Positions 44,753-54,302 of a DNA stretch of 64,000 bases are shown in pieces. Under the pieces are notes generated by a model. It did no database searches. It had not been told where the DNA came from and saw nothing but the letters and a program-made list of their open reading frames with translations. Numbering within the stretch: position 1 is the stretch's first letter; each line of letters begins with the position of its first letter. Origin of the DNA: an uncultured Oscillospiraceae bacterium (GTDB taxonomy: Bacteria; Bacillota; Clostridia; Oscillospirales; Oscillospiraceae); NCBI GenBank assembly GCA_947624985.1, contig CANQMO010000017.1, positions 1 through 64,000 on the forward strand. The letters are read 5' to 3'. The position numbers and the translations under genes are program-made.

Positions 44753-46062
44753 CGGAGACCAGGGTCCGCCGGTCCCGCCTCGCGGTCCTGCGGGACCTGC
44801 CGGCGCTGGCGCTCACGGCGGGGCTCTTCTGGCTGGTATACCTGGTGGTGTTCAACTTCCGGGGCGGCGACAGCGACTATTTCGACCACTTGCAGTGGGC
44901 GCTGCGCCTGACCGGGCCGGAAATGCTGGCCAGCTTCGTGAACGGGGAGGACCTGCTCTGGCATGTGTGTGTGCGGGCAGTGCTGGCCCTGGGCGTGGAC
45001 AACATCTGGGTGGCCGGGGCGCTGGTCACCGCCGCGGCGGACGCCGCCGCCCTGTTTCTCGTGTACAGGATATGGGTCCGGGCGCTGCCGGAGGATACGC
45101 CCCGGTGGCTCCTGGCGCTGGCGGTATCCTGCGTTTTTCTCGCCGGCAGCCTCACCCTGCCGGGCCACAGCTTTTACACAGGCCGTGGCGCGGTGAACAC
45201 ATGGCAGAACCCTACCAACATCATGGTCCGCCCCTTTGCCGCGGCGGTGCTGTATATGACCGTGGATATCTATGACCGCCGCCGGAGCGGCGGGTCCATG
45301 GGAAACGGCGGCTTCTGGGCCCAGTTTGAACAGCCCGTGTTCACCCGGGCGGAGCGGGTGCTCTATCCCCTGTGTCTGGTGCTATCGGTGGACGCCAAAC
45401 CCTCCTTTTTGCAGGTGTTCGCCCCGGCGCTGCTGGCGCTGCTGCTGGTCGATCTCGTCCGCACCCGGGGGAGGCTGCTGCCCTTCTGTGTGAAGCTGGC
45501 GGCGGCGTTCCTGCCGGCGGGGCTCATCGTCCTGTTGCAGGTGGGGCGCTTTTTCGGCGAGGGGTTCAGCCTGGGCGTGACGGCTCTGGCCGCGGAGGAG
45601 GTCCGCGCGGCCGCCGCGCACAGCGCCGGGATCGGCGTGTACTATCTGGAAAACGGCTGGACCGGCTTCGGGCCCTTTATCCGGACCACCTGGCAGTATT
45701 TGCGGACCGTGCTCCTCCCCTGCGCGTTCCCCCTGTTCCTGCTGGCCGCCGCCCCCCGGCGGGTCTGGCGCGGCACCGGCTTCCGGCTGGGGCTTCTGTG
45801 CGTGGCTGTCGGACTTCTGGAGGTCATGTTCCTGCACGAGACCGGGGCCCGGTCCTGGCACGGGAACTTCGTGTGGGGGCTGTATCTGGCCTGCTGGCTC
45901 TGGTGGACCGCCGCCGTGGGACAGTACGCGGTCCTGGTCCGGGAGCGGACGCTCTCAGGCCGGCTGGTCCGCTGGGGCGGCACGGCGCTGCTCGCCTGGC
46001 ACACAGCCTGCGGCGGGCTGTATGTGGCCGCCATACTCCGTTCGGCCCACTATTATTTCTGA
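44749..46062 (+). CDS. Polytopic membrane protein of the glycan cluster
   Basis: 437 residues, GTG start overlapping the aminotransferase stop. About ten hydrophobic helices run through the protein, with a hydrophilic loop around 65-70 and one near 175-205. The general layout (large, polytopic, arginine-rich loops) is that of a glycan polymerase or GT-C-type transferase. I cannot recognise a conserved motif. It lies between the aminotransferase and the ATP-grasp pair. Since no other Wzy-like protein is present in the cluster, this is the best candidate for a polymerase, but that is inference. Confidence 0.6.
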   Translation: MTETRVRRSRLAVLRDLPALALTAGLFWLVYLVVFNFRGGDSDYFDHLQWALRLTGPEMLASFVNGEDLLWHVCVRAVLALGVDNIWVAGALVTAAADAAALFLVYRIWVRALPEDTPRWLLALAVSCVFLAGSLTLPGHSFYTGRGAVNTWQNPTNIMVRPFAAAVLYMTVDIYDRRRSGGSMGNGGFWAQFEQPVFTRAERVLYPLCLVLSVDAKPSFLQVFAPALLALLLVDLVRTRGRLLPFCVKLAAAFLPAGLIVLLQVGRFFGEGFSLGVTALAAEEVRAAAAHSAGIGVYYLENGWTGFGPFIRTTWQYLRTVLLPCAFPLFLLAAAPRRVWRGTGFRLGLLCVAVGLLEVMFLHETGARSWHGNFVWGLYLACWLWWTAAVGQYAVLVRERTLSGRLVRWGGTALLAWHTACGGLYVAAILRSAHYYF

Positions 46063-46076
46063 GGAAGGGTCTCGGC

Positions 46077-47192
46077 ATGGAAAAGCTCGCCATCATCGGC
46101 GCCAACGAATTTCAAAACCCGCTCATCGAAAAAGCCCGCCGGATGGGCTTTGAGACCCATGTGTTCGCCTGGGCCGCCGGGGACGTGGGCGAGCGGACCG
46201 CGGATCACTTCCATCCCATCAGTATCACGGAGAAGGAAGCCATCTGGCAGGTGTGCCGGGAGGTGGGCGTGAGCGCCTGCTGCTCCATCGGCTCGGACCT
46301 GGCGGTGGGCACCGTCAATTATATCCAGAGAAAGCTGGGCAACCCCTGCAACCCGGAGATCACGGACACCGTCGCCACCGACAAATACCAAATGCGCCGG
46401 GCCCTGCGGGAGGCGGGGATACCCTGCCCCGATTTTCTGGCCGTGGCGCGGACGCCGGAGCGCCGGACCGTGGAGGCCATGGGCTGGCCCCTGATCGTCA
46501 AGCCCACGGACCGCTCCGGCAGCCGGGGTATCTTTAAGGCGGAGAGCTACGAGGACCTGTGCGCCAACCTGCCGGCGGCCATCGGCCAGTCGTTCCAAAA
46601 GCGGGCCGTCATCGAGCAGTTCATCCCCGGCCCGGAATACAGCTGCGAGGCCGTCTCCTTCGACGGCCGGCACCACATCCTGTCCCTGACGAAAAAATAC
46701 ACCACCGGCGCGCCCCACTTCATCGAGACGGGGCATGCGGAGCCGGCGGACATCCCGGCGGCGCTGCTGCCGGGTATTTACCGGGAGATGGAGCGCGCCC
46801 TGGACGCATTGCAGATCCGTTACGGGGCCAGCCACGGAGAATTCAAGCTCACGGTGGACGGGCATGTCCGGATCGTGGAGATCGGCGCCCGGATGGGCGG
46901 GGACTGTATCGGCTCGGACCTGGTGTATCTGTCCACGGGCGTGGACTACATGGCCGCCGTGATCGACACGGCCCGGGGCGTGGCCCCGGACCTGGCCCCG
47001 AAACGGGAGCCCTGCCGGGCGGAGATACGCTTCATCTTCTCTCCCGCCGACGCGGCCGAGATGGAGCGCGTACGCGCCGCCGCGCCGGACCGGGTCTGGC
47101 GGGCGGTGTACGACGGACTGGCGGGCGCCCCCGTGACGGACAGCTCCAACCGCCACGGCTACTGGATCACCACCGCGCCCCTGACCCACTGA
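46077..47192 (+). CDS. ATP-grasp enzyme 1
   Basis: 371 residues. An N-terminal Rossmann-like domain (IIGANEFQNPLIEKARRMG) is followed by an ATP-grasp domain: WPLIVKPTDRSGSRGI is the phosphate-binding loop, EQFIPGPEYSCEAVSFDG the central strand, and VEIGARMGGDCIGSDLV the metal-binding end. The family ligates a carboxylate to an amine or thiol via acyl-phosphate. Similar CarB-like proteins occur in capsule clusters and may attach amino-acid or acyl groups to amino sugars. It sits next to a second ATP-grasp gene, 15 bp away. The substrate is unknown. Confidence 0.82.
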   Translation: MEKLAIIGANEFQNPLIEKARRMGFETHVFAWAAGDVGERTADHFHPISITEKEAIWQVCREVGVSACCSIGSDLAVGTVNYIQRKLGNPCNPEITDTVATDKYQMRRALREAGIPCPDFLAVARTPERRTVEAMGWPLIVKPTDRSGSRGIFKAESYEDLCANLPAAIGQSFQKRAVIEQFIPGPEYSCEAVSFDGRHHILSLTKKYTTGAPHFIETGHAEPADIPAALLPGIYREMERALDALQIRYGASHGEFKLTVDGHVRIVEIGARMGGDCIGSDLVYLSTGVDYMAAVIDTARGVAPDLAPKREPCRAEIRFIFSPADAAEMERVRAAAPDRVWRAVYDGLAGAPVTDSSNRHGYWITTAPLTH

Positions 47193-47207
47193 AGGAGGAC
47201 GTCACCT

Positions 47208-48395
47208 ATGAAAACGCTCATGGTCCTGGGCGCCAGCGCGCCCCAGGTACAACTCATCCGGGCCGCCCGGGGACTGGGGTACCGGACGGTGGTCTGCTCC
47301 ATCCCGGGCGCTTATCCCGGCTTCGCCGTCGCGGACGAGACCGCGTATGCCGACATCTCCGACCCGGAGGCGGTGCTGGACGCGGCAAAGCAGTTTCATG
47401 TGGACGGTATCGCCACCTGCTGTCTGGACACGGGCGTGCGGGCGCTGGGCTACGCCTGTGAGAAGCTGGGCCTGCCGGGCCTCAGCGAGCGGGCCGCCGT
47501 CTGCTCCGCGGACAAGTGGAGCATGAAAAACGCCTTTATGGCCGCCGGGGTCAACACCGCCCGGTTCTACCGGGTCACGGACCGGGATTCTCTGGCCGGG
47601 GCGCTGGAGAAGCTGGACATGCCCGTGATCCTGAAGGCGGTGGACTTGCAGGGCAGCAAGGGCATATACATCTGCCGCTCGGCGGAGGATGCCTTTGCCA
47701 GCCTGGAAAAGGTCATGGCCCTCTCCCGGCGGGATTACTGTATCGTGGAGGAGTTCATCGAGGGCACGGAGCTGGGGGCCCAGGCCTTCGTATACAGGGG
47801 CCGGGTGCTGTTCGTGCTGCCCCATGGGGATAATACCTACATGAGCGCCACCGCCGTGCCCATCGGCCACTATGTGCCCATCGACGCGCCGGCGGAGGTG
47901 CTGGCCGCCGCGGAGGAGCAGGTCCGGCGGGCCATCGCCGCCATCGGGCTGGACAACTGCGCGGTGAACGTGGACCTGATCGAAAAGGACGGAAAGATCT
48001 ATGTCATCGAATTGACCGGACGGGCCGGGGCCACCTGCCTGCCGGAGCTGGTGAGTATCTACTACGGCCTTGATTACTATGCGATGATCGCGGCCATGGC
48101 CGTGGGGGACGACCCGCTGGCCCTGTTCGACCGGCGGGAGGACGGCCATGTGGCCAACGCCTCCCGGATGCTGCTCTCGGACCGGTCCGGCACGGTCCGG
48201 CGTATCGTGGACAACGTGGTCCGCGACGAGAGCATATTCGACCTGTCCGTGATCGTGAAGGAAGGGGACCAGGTGGAGAAGTTCACCAACGCCAAGGACC
48301 GTCTGGGCCAGATCATCGTCCGGGGCGCCACGACGGAGGAGTGTTTCCGGCGTATCGACGAGATCCTGTCCCAGTTCATCATAGAGATAGAATGA
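47208..48395 (+). CDS. ATP-grasp enzyme 2
   Basis: 395 residues with the same two-part plan: N-terminal VLGASAPQVQLIRAARGLGY domain, then ILKAVDLQGSKGIYIC (ATP loop), EEFIEGTELGAQAF and IELTGRAGATCLPELV. The C-terminal 75 residues form an extra domain. It is related to but clearly different from the preceding ATP-grasp protein, so each probably has its own substrate. Strong GGAGG precedes the ATG. Both are read together in the cluster. A carboxylate-amine ligation acting on the amino sugar made by the WecE-like enzyme is a reasonable proposal. Confidence 0.82.
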   Translation: MKTLMVLGASAPQVQLIRAARGLGYRTVVCSIPGAYPGFAVADETAYADISDPEAVLDAAKQFHVDGIATCCLDTGVRALGYACEKLGLPGLSERAAVCSADKWSMKNAFMAAGVNTARFYRVTDRDSLAGALEKLDMPVILKAVDLQGSKGIYICRSAEDAFASLEKVMALSRRDYCIVEEFIEGTELGAQAFVYRGRVLFVLPHGDNTYMSATAVPIGHYVPIDAPAEVLAAAEEQVRRAIAAIGLDNCAVNVDLIEKDGKIYVIELTGRAGATCLPELVSIYYGLDYYAMIAAMAVGDDPLALFDRREDGHVANASRMLLSDRSGTVRRIVDNVVRDESIFDLSVIVKEGDQVEKFTNAKDRLGQIIVRGATTEECFRRIDEILSQFIIEIE

Positions 48396-48423
48396 ACCAT
48401 CGCGCTGTGGGAGGTGTGTGGAT

Positions 48424-49380
48424 ATGACCACCGTTTCCGTTGCCATACCCTGTTACAAGTCTGCCGGGACCATCGGGTCCGTGGTGGACGAGCTTCGCCG
48501 TACCTTTGCCGGGCAGCCCGACTATGACTACCAGATCATTCTGGTGGTGGACTCTCCCGGGGACGACACCTTTGACAGGATCGCCTCGCTCTGCGCCGCC
48601 GACCCGAAGATCATCGGCGTGGAGCTGTCCCGGAATTTCGGTCAGACCACGGCCAAGATGGCGGCGCTGCCTTATGTGACGGGGGACGTGCTGGTGTTCA
48701 TGGACGACGACGGCCAACATCCGCCGGACCAGATCTTCCGTCTGGTGGAAAAGGTGCAGGAGGGCTACGACCTGGTCTACGCCCGGTTTCCCCACAAGCA
48801 CCACAACGCCTTCAAGCGCTTCACCAGCTGGCTCAACAGCCGGGTGCTGGAGCTGAACGGCACCAAGCCCAAGGGCATTTACATCTCCAGCTACTGCGCC
48901 ATGACCCGGATGGCGGTGGAGGCGCTGAAAAAGTACAAAAGCCCCTTCCCCTCCATGGGCGGGTATCTGACCCATGTGGTCCGGCGTTACGCCAATGTGG
49001 ACATGGAGCACCGGGACCGGCTCGAGGGCCACTCCAACTACACCTTCTCCAAGATGATGGCCCTTTGGATCACGGGCTTTACCAACTTCTCCACCGTGCC
49101 CCTGCGGTTCGCGGTGTTGTTCGGCACAGTCTTTGCCCTGGTGGGCTTTGCCGCCGCCATGTTCGTGGTCATCCGCAAGCTCATCAACCCCGCCATCCCC
49201 GCGGGCTTCACCACCTCCATCGCCCTACAGCTCGGTATCGGCGGCGTTATCATGATGCTGCTCGGCCTGTGCGGGGAGTACATCGGGCGTATCTACATGA
49301 CCGTCAGCAACATGCCCCAATACGAGATCCGCCGGACCCTGAACGCCCCCGACAGCGGGAAGAACGGCCCATGGACCTGA
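48424..49380 (+). CDS. GT2 polyprenyl-phosphate glycosyltransferase
   Basis: 318 residues. An N-terminal GT-A domain (VAIPCYKSAGTIGSVVDEL, LVVDSPGDDT, VFMDDDGQHPPDQIF) and two C-terminal helices (about 225-250 and 265-290) match the DPM1/ArnC/GtrB-type enzymes that make polyprenyl-phosphate sugar on the inner face. LSRNFGQTTAKMAAL and MGGYLTHVVRRY are subfamily motifs. The product would be the donor for YfhO-type transferases, which flank this cluster. ATG 48424 has GGGAGG nine bases upstream, while the earlier GTG is too close. Its end overlaps the next gene by ten bases. Confidence 0.9.
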   Translation: MTTVSVAIPCYKSAGTIGSVVDELRRTFAGQPDYDYQIILVVDSPGDDTFDRIASLCAADPKIIGVELSRNFGQTTAKMAALPYVTGDVLVFMDDDGQHPPDQIFRLVEKVQEGYDLVYARFPHKHHNAFKRFTSWLNSRVLELNGTKPKGIYISSYCAMTRMAVEALKKYKSPFPSMGGYLTHVVRRYANVDMEHRDRLEGHSNYTFSKMMALWITGFTNFSTVPLRFAVLFGTVFALVGFAAAMFVVIRKLINPAIPAGFTTSIALQLGIGGVIMMLLGLCGEYIGRIYMTVSNMPQYEIRRTLNAPDSGKNGPWT

Positions 49381-50627
49381 TCGTCCTGGCCAACGGCTTC
49401 CCCTACGGCCCCTGGGAGCCGTTTCTGGAGACGGAGGTCAAGTATTATCGGGGCTTTGAAAACGTGCACATCTGCGCCATGCAGCTTCGCCGGTCCCACC
49501 GGGCCGTCCGCCGGAGCCTGCCCTCGGAGCGTTTTTCCGTCTGTCCCGTGCCCTTCTCTCTGGCCGGATGTATCCCGGGCGGACTGCGGGCCCTGGGGGA
49601 CCGGAATCTTTACGGGGAGCTGCGGCGGCTGTTTTCCGCAGGCCGGTTCTCCCTGTCAAGGCTCGCCTGGCTGCTCTTTTACTTCAGCCGCTCCCACCAT
49701 GAGGCGGCCGTTATCGGCCGTTACCTGAAAAAGGCCGGTCTGGCCGGGACGGATACCCGGGTGGTGCTGTACAGCTACCGGTTCGACTACCAGCCCTATG
49801 TGGCGCTGCTGCTACAAAAAAAATATCTGCCGGACAGCGTGGCGCTGGCCCGGGGCCACCGCTACGACCTGTACGAGAACGCCCGGTCCAACGGCTACAT
49901 CCCCCTGCGGCCGTACCTTTTGGAGCATTTGGAGCGGGTGGTGCTCATCGGGGAGGACGGCCGGCGGTATCTGGCCGAAAAATTCCCCGCCTATGCCGGC
50001 AAGCTCACCGTCTCCCGGCTGGGCGCCGAGGACCACGGGGTCTGTCCCGCGGCGCTGGACGGGGGGCCGCTGCGCGTCGTGAGCTGCTCCACCATGACAC
50101 AGCCAAAGCGGGTGGACCGGATCGTCCGGGCTCTGGGGCTGATCACCGACCGGCAGGTGTGCTGGACCCACTATGGGGACGGGCCGCTGCGCCCGCAGAT
50201 CGAGGCGCTGTGCCGGACGTTGCCGGACAACATCCGCTGGGACCTGCGGGGCCAGGTGGACAACGCCGCCCTGCTGGCGGAATACGCCCGCACGCCCTGC
50301 CACATCTTTCTCAATGCCAGCGCCTCCGAGGGCGTCCCCGTGTCCATCATGGAGGCCATGAGCTTCGGCGTGCCCTGTATCGCCACGGACGTGGGCGGCA
50401 CGGGGGAGCTGGTGCTGGACGGGGAGAACGGCGCGCTGCTGCCGGCGGACGCCACGACGGAGCAGCTGGCCGGCGCCGTCCGCGCCATAGCGGACATGGC
50501 CGACGGGGATTACCAGGCCCTCCGGGCCCGGGCCCGGGCCTTCTGGCGGGAGCGCTATGACGCCGCGGACAACTATACCGCCTTCGCAACGGCGCTGGAG
50601 GCCCTGGGGAGGGATGTCCATGGCTGA
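49371..50627 (+). CDS. GT4-type glycosyltransferase
   Basis: 418 residues with a GT-B fold. The C-terminal Glycos_transf_1 domain includes VVSCSTMTQPKRVDRIVRAL, WTHYGDGPLRPQIEAL, LNASASEGVPVSIMEAMS and ATDVGGTGELV, the usual nucleotide-sugar-binding E-x7-E region. The N-terminal half is less conserved. It adds a sugar, from an unknown donor, to the growing lipid-linked glycan. No membrane segment is seen. It overlaps genes on both sides (10 and 8 bp). Confidence 0.9.
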   Translation: MDLIVLANGFPYGPWEPFLETEVKYYRGFENVHICAMQLRRSHRAVRRSLPSERFSVCPVPFSLAGCIPGGLRALGDRNLYGELRRLFSAGRFSLSRLAWLLFYFSRSHHEAAVIGRYLKKAGLAGTDTRVVLYSYRFDYQPYVALLLQKKYLPDSVALARGHRYDLYENARSNGYIPLRPYLLEHLERVVLIGEDGRRYLAEKFPAYAGKLTVSRLGAEDHGVCPAALDGGPLRVVSCSTMTQPKRVDRIVRALGLITDRQVCWTHYGDGPLRPQIEALCRTLPDNIRWDLRGQVDNAALLAEYARTPCHIFLNASASEGVPVSIMEAMSFGVPCIATDVGGTGELVLDGENGALLPADATTEQLAGAVRAIADMADGDYQALRARARAFWRERYDAADNYTAFATALEALGRDVHG

Positions 50628-51612
50628 AAAAACGCCTCTCATCGACGTGATCGTGCCGGTCTACAACGTGGAGCGGTATCTTCCGGCGTGCGTGGACAGC
50701 CTTCTGGAGCAGGACTTCTCCGACTACGCCGTCACCCTGGTGGATGACGGCTCCACCGACGGCAGCGCCGCCCTGTGCGACGGCTATGCCGCCGCCCATC
50801 CCGGCCGGGTCCGGGTCTATCACCGGGAAAACGCCGGTCCCTCCGCCGCCCGGAACTTTGCCGTAGAGCGCTCGGAGGCGGCTTATATCTCCTTTGTGGA
50901 CGCGGACGACCATGTGGCGGCGGAATACCTCTCCGCCCTCTACGCCGCGGCGGCGGAGTTCGACGCGCCCATGGCGGTGTCGGCCCTGTGCCGGGAGCAC
51001 GTCCTTCCCGACGGCGGCGTCCGGCGCGTCACGGCGCCGGTCATGGCCCGGGGCGCTCTGGACCGGGATACGGCGCTGGCGGAGGTCTGCTTCGAGCAGC
51101 ATTTCGGCAGCTTCGTCTGGGGCCGGCTGGTCCGGCGGGACATCCTGCTGGCCGCCCCCATGCCCCCGGGGAAGATCTTTGAGGACACCGCCGCCGTCTG
51201 GCGGCAGATCATGGCCTGCGACAGGGTGGCCTACGTCCCGGAGGCGCTGTACTTTTACCGACAGCGGGAGGGGAGCCTGCAACGGCGCCGGTTCGAGCCG
51301 CGGCACCTGGACTTCATCCCCGCCGTGGAGGACATGATGGCGCAGTTTCAGGCAGCGGGCCTGCCCGACGCCGTGCTGGCCGCCGGCTCCTACAAGGTCT
51401 GCCGGGCCTGCTATGTGACCGCCTACCACGCCGCGGATCTGCCGCCGGGCCGGTACCGGGACGTTTGCGCGCCGCTGCTGCCTCTGCTGCGCCGGCACTA
51501 CCCCGCCGCCGTGGCCACCGGCCGGATGGAGCCGAAGCTGCGGGCTCTGTGCCGGCTGCTGCTGGCGAGCCGGACTCTGTTTTACGCCGCGGTGCGGCTC
51601 ACCCGCCGCTGA
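50620..51612 (+). CDS. GT2 glycosyltransferase A
   Basis: 330 residues, GT-A fold: DVIVPVYNVERYLPACVDSLLEQ at the N-terminus, LVDDGSTDGSAALCDGYA, then ENAGPSAARN and FVDADDHV, the DXD-type metal site. Cytoplasmic or peripheral. It is related to the three GT2 proteins downstream but more diverged. Start at 50620 is spaced six bases from GGGGAGGG; ATG 50614 is too close. It precedes the flippase gene by 28 bp. Donor and acceptor unknown. Confidence 0.88.
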   Translation: MAEKTPLIDVIVPVYNVERYLPACVDSLLEQDFSDYAVTLVDDGSTDGSAALCDGYAAAHPGRVRVYHRENAGPSAARNFAVERSEAAYISFVDADDHVAAEYLSALYAAAAEFDAPMAVSALCREHVLPDGGVRRVTAPVMARGALDRDTALAEVCFEQHFGSFVWGRLVRRDILLAAPMPPGKIFEDTAAVWRQIMACDRVAYVPEALYFYRQREGSLQRRRFEPRHLDFIPAVEDMMAQFQAAGLPDAVLAAGSYKVCRACYVTAYHAADLPPGRYRDVCAPLLPLLRRHYPAAVATGRMEPKLRALCRLLLASRTLFYAAVRLTRR

Positions 51613-51640
51613 CCCGATCCCTCCCATCTGGAGGCGTTTT

Positions 51641-53227
51641 ATGACCCGCACACAGAATTCCTTTTTCAATATGGTCACCGGCGTCGGCTCGTCGCTGCTG
51701 CTCATGGTGCTCAGCTTCCTCACCCGCACGGTCTTTATCCGCACGCTGGGCACGGACTATCTGGGCCTGGAGGGCGTATTCTCCAACGTGCTGACCGTGC
51801 TGAGCCTGGCCAATCTGGGCTTTGACACCGCCATCGCCTATAAGCTCTACAAGCCCATCGAGGAGGGCGACCGGCGGCGTATCCAGCTGCTCATGAAGCT
51901 TTACCGGCAGGTGTATCTGGTCGTGGGGTGCGTCATCGCGGGGCTGGGCCTTTGTCTCATCCCCTTTCTGCCTCGGCTGGCCAAGGACTACGGCCGGCTG
52001 GCGGCCCTGGGGCTGAACGGTGCCGTCATCTTCCTCATCTACCTTTTCAATACCGTCAGCTCCTACTGGTTCTTCGCCTACAAAAACGCCTTCGTCACCG
52101 CCACCCAGAAAAGCTATGTGCTGACCGTGGCGGGCTATTTCATCGCCGTGGCCAACAGCCTCTGCCAGATACTGGTCCTGGCGCTGACCCACAGCTTCGT
52201 CTGTTATCTGCTGGTCCAGATCGGTTTCACCGTGGCGCAGAACCTGCTGAACGCCTTCATCTGCGACCGGCGGCACCCCTATCTGCAGGAAAAGGTGGAC
52301 GGCCGCGTCTCCCGGGACGAGGTGAAGGAGCTTTTCAGGGACTGCTCCGTGCTGCTGCTGCACCGGGTCTGCGGCACGGTCATCAACAGTTCCGACATCA
52401 TCGTCCTGTCCGTCATGGCGGGTCTACAGCCCGTGGGGCTCTATTCCCAGTATCTGATGGTCAAAAATCAGCTTTCCTCTCTGCTGGCCAAGCTGGTCTC
52501 CTCCTTGCAGGCATCTCTGGGCAGTCTTTACACCACCGGCAATCTGGAGTGGTCCCGGCTGGCCTTTCGGGTGGTCAACTTCTTCACGGTGTGGCTGTTC
52601 GGGGTGGGCGCCATCGGCCTGGCGGTGCTGCTGGACGAGTTCATCACCCTCTGGGCCGGGCCGGATTTCGTGGTGACGGGCTGGACCGTCGGGGGCGTGA
52701 CGGTGCGCACGCCGCTGGCCCTGCTCATCGGGGTGGAGTTTTATATCGCGGGCCAGGGCCAGTATCTGCTGGTGTTCCGGGAGGTCACCGCGGCCTTCCG
52801 CTACATCCGCATCCGGCCCATCGTCAGCATCGTGCTGAACCTGTCCCTGTCCATCTATCTGGTGCCCCGGATCGGTATCGCCGGGTGCGTCGTCAGCACC
52901 ATCATCGCCCACGGCTGCACCTTTTTGACCGTGGACCCCTGGGTCATCTGGCGGCGGGCGCTGAAGACCTCCCCCTGGGGCTATTACGGCGTCAATCTGG
53001 CCTACAAGGCGGTGATGGCCGGGGCGGGGGTCCTCTGCTGGAAGCTGTGCGCCGCCATATCCATGGGCGGTATCGGCGGCTTCATCCTGCGGGGCTGCGT
53101 GTGCGCCGTGGTGCCCAGCGTCCTTTTCGCGGCCTGTTTTTGCCGGACGCGGGAGTTTCGGTTTTTGATGAACACCGTCCGGTCCCTGCTCCCCGGCAAG
53201 AATAGGGCCGGCGGGACGGACGAATGA
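51641..53227 (+). CDS. Wzx-like polysaccharide flippase
   Basis: 528 residues with 12-14 hydrophobic helices, MOP superfamily. The start GVGSSLLLMVLSFLTRTVFIRTLG and YLGLEGVFSNVLTVLSLANLG resembles the PST/Wzx family of Clostridia and Streptococcus. It should flip an undecaprenyl-linked glycan across the membrane. It implies a lipid-linked unit made by the glycosyltransferases around it. No obvious Wzy or initiating phosphoglycosyl transferase is encoded in the same cluster. Confidence 0.88.
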   Translation: MTRTQNSFFNMVTGVGSSLLLMVLSFLTRTVFIRTLGTDYLGLEGVFSNVLTVLSLANLGFDTAIAYKLYKPIEEGDRRRIQLLMKLYRQVYLVVGCVIAGLGLCLIPFLPRLAKDYGRLAALGLNGAVIFLIYLFNTVSSYWFFAYKNAFVTATQKSYVLTVAGYFIAVANSLCQILVLALTHSFVCYLLVQIGFTVAQNLLNAFICDRRHPYLQEKVDGRVSRDEVKELFRDCSVLLLHRVCGTVINSSDIIVLSVMAGLQPVGLYSQYLMVKNQLSSLLAKLVSSLQASLGSLYTTGNLEWSRLAFRVVNFFTVWLFGVGAIGLAVLLDEFITLWAGPDFVVTGWTVGGVTVRTPLALLIGVEFYIAGQGQYLLVFREVTAAFRYIRIRPIVSIVLNLSLSIYLVPRIGIAGCVVSTIIAHGCTFLTVDPWVIWRRALKTSPWGYYGVNLAYKAVMAGAGVLCWKLCAAISMGGIGGFILRGCVCAVVPSVLFAACFCRTREFRFLMNTVRSLLPGKNRAGGTDE

Positions 53228-53243
53228 CAAAGGAGCGTTCCCC

Positions 53244-54293
53244 ATGGCCCCTCTCCTCTCCATCATCGTGCCGGTCTACAGGACGGAGGCATGGCTGCGC
53301 CGGTGCGCGGACAGCCTGCTTTCCCAGACCCTGCGGGACCTTGAGCTCATTCTGGTAGACGACGGCTCCCCCGACGGCGCCGGAGTCATATGCGATGAAT
53401 ACGCCGCCCGGGACGGGCGGGTGCGGGTGCTGCACAAGGAAAACGGTGGCGTCATGTCAGCCGTCAACGCGGGGCTCCGGGCCGCCGCGGGCGCTTATGT
53501 GGGCTTTGCGGACAGCGACGACTGGGTGGACCCCACCTACTACGAGGACCTGTACCGGACGCTGCGGGACGCGGACGCGGACGTGGCCGTGGCGGAGCAT
53601 ATCGACCACGGCCCGGACGGGGACCGGGCGTATGCCCGGGACAAGGCCCGGGTCTGGCCGGCGCCGGACGGAGGCCGGGAGCTGCTGTACGCCTTCTTCC
53701 GGACCCTTTACACCGACGCCGACCCCCTGTGGGACGTGGCGTGCAGGTGGGACAAGCTGTACCGGCGGGAGCGGCTGACGGCGGCCATGCCCTATTTTGA
53801 CGAGGCCGTCTGGCACGGGGAGGACATGCTGATGAACGCGGCGGTCCTGGCCGGCTGCGGCCAGGTCGCCATGACCTGCGGTGGGGGACGATACCACTAC
53901 CTCATCCGCCCCAACTCCGCCTCCCACGACCGGTCGGAAAAGGAGCTCACGGACCGGTGGGCTCAAAACGAGCTGGCCTATCTCAGGGCCCTGGGGCGTG
54001 TCATAACGGAAAATGACCTGGCGCGCGAGCCCTTTTTATACTATCTTGGCCGAGTGGCCTATGCGGCCATCCTTAATACCGCCGGCCGGCGGGACCTGGC
54101 CATTGCGGCCAAACGCCGCTACGCCCGACAAGTGCTGGACGCGGCCCTGCCCGGGGCGCTGGCGGCATACGCCCGGCGCCGGGGCCCCGCGGCCGGGATC
54201 TATTGCCGGCTGCTGGAGGCCGGGGCCATCGGCCCCTGCGTTTTCGCCGCCGCCGTTTTCGGGCGTCTGAAAGGACGCGCCGTCTGTCTGTGA
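53244..54293 (+). CDS. GT2 glycosyltransferase B
   Basis: 349 residues. N-terminal SIIVPVYRTEAWLRRCADSL, LVDDGSPDGAGVICDEYAAR, ENGGVMSAVNAGL, FADSDDWVDPTYY, the DXD region; the C-terminal 150 residues follow the WxCDKLYRRE-type layout. It is one of three adjacent and related GT2 genes. AAGGAG stands before the ATG. Only nine bases separate it from the next. Substrates unknown. Confidence 0.88.
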   Translation: MAPLLSIIVPVYRTEAWLRRCADSLLSQTLRDLELILVDDGSPDGAGVICDEYAARDGRVRVLHKENGGVMSAVNAGLRAAAGAYVGFADSDDWVDPTYYEDLYRTLRDADADVAVAEHIDHGPDGDRAYARDKARVWPAPDGGRELLYAFFRTLYTDADPLWDVACRWDKLYRRERLTAAMPYFDEAVWHGEDMLMNAAVLAGCGQVAMTCGGGRYHYLIRPNSASHDRSEKELTDRWAQNELAYLRALGRVITENDLAREPFLYYLGRVAYAAILNTAGRRDLAIAAKRRYARQVLDAALPGALAAYARRRGPAAGIYCRLLEAGAIGPCVFAAAVFGRLKGRAVCL

Positions 54294-54302
54294 GGACTTT
54301 TT

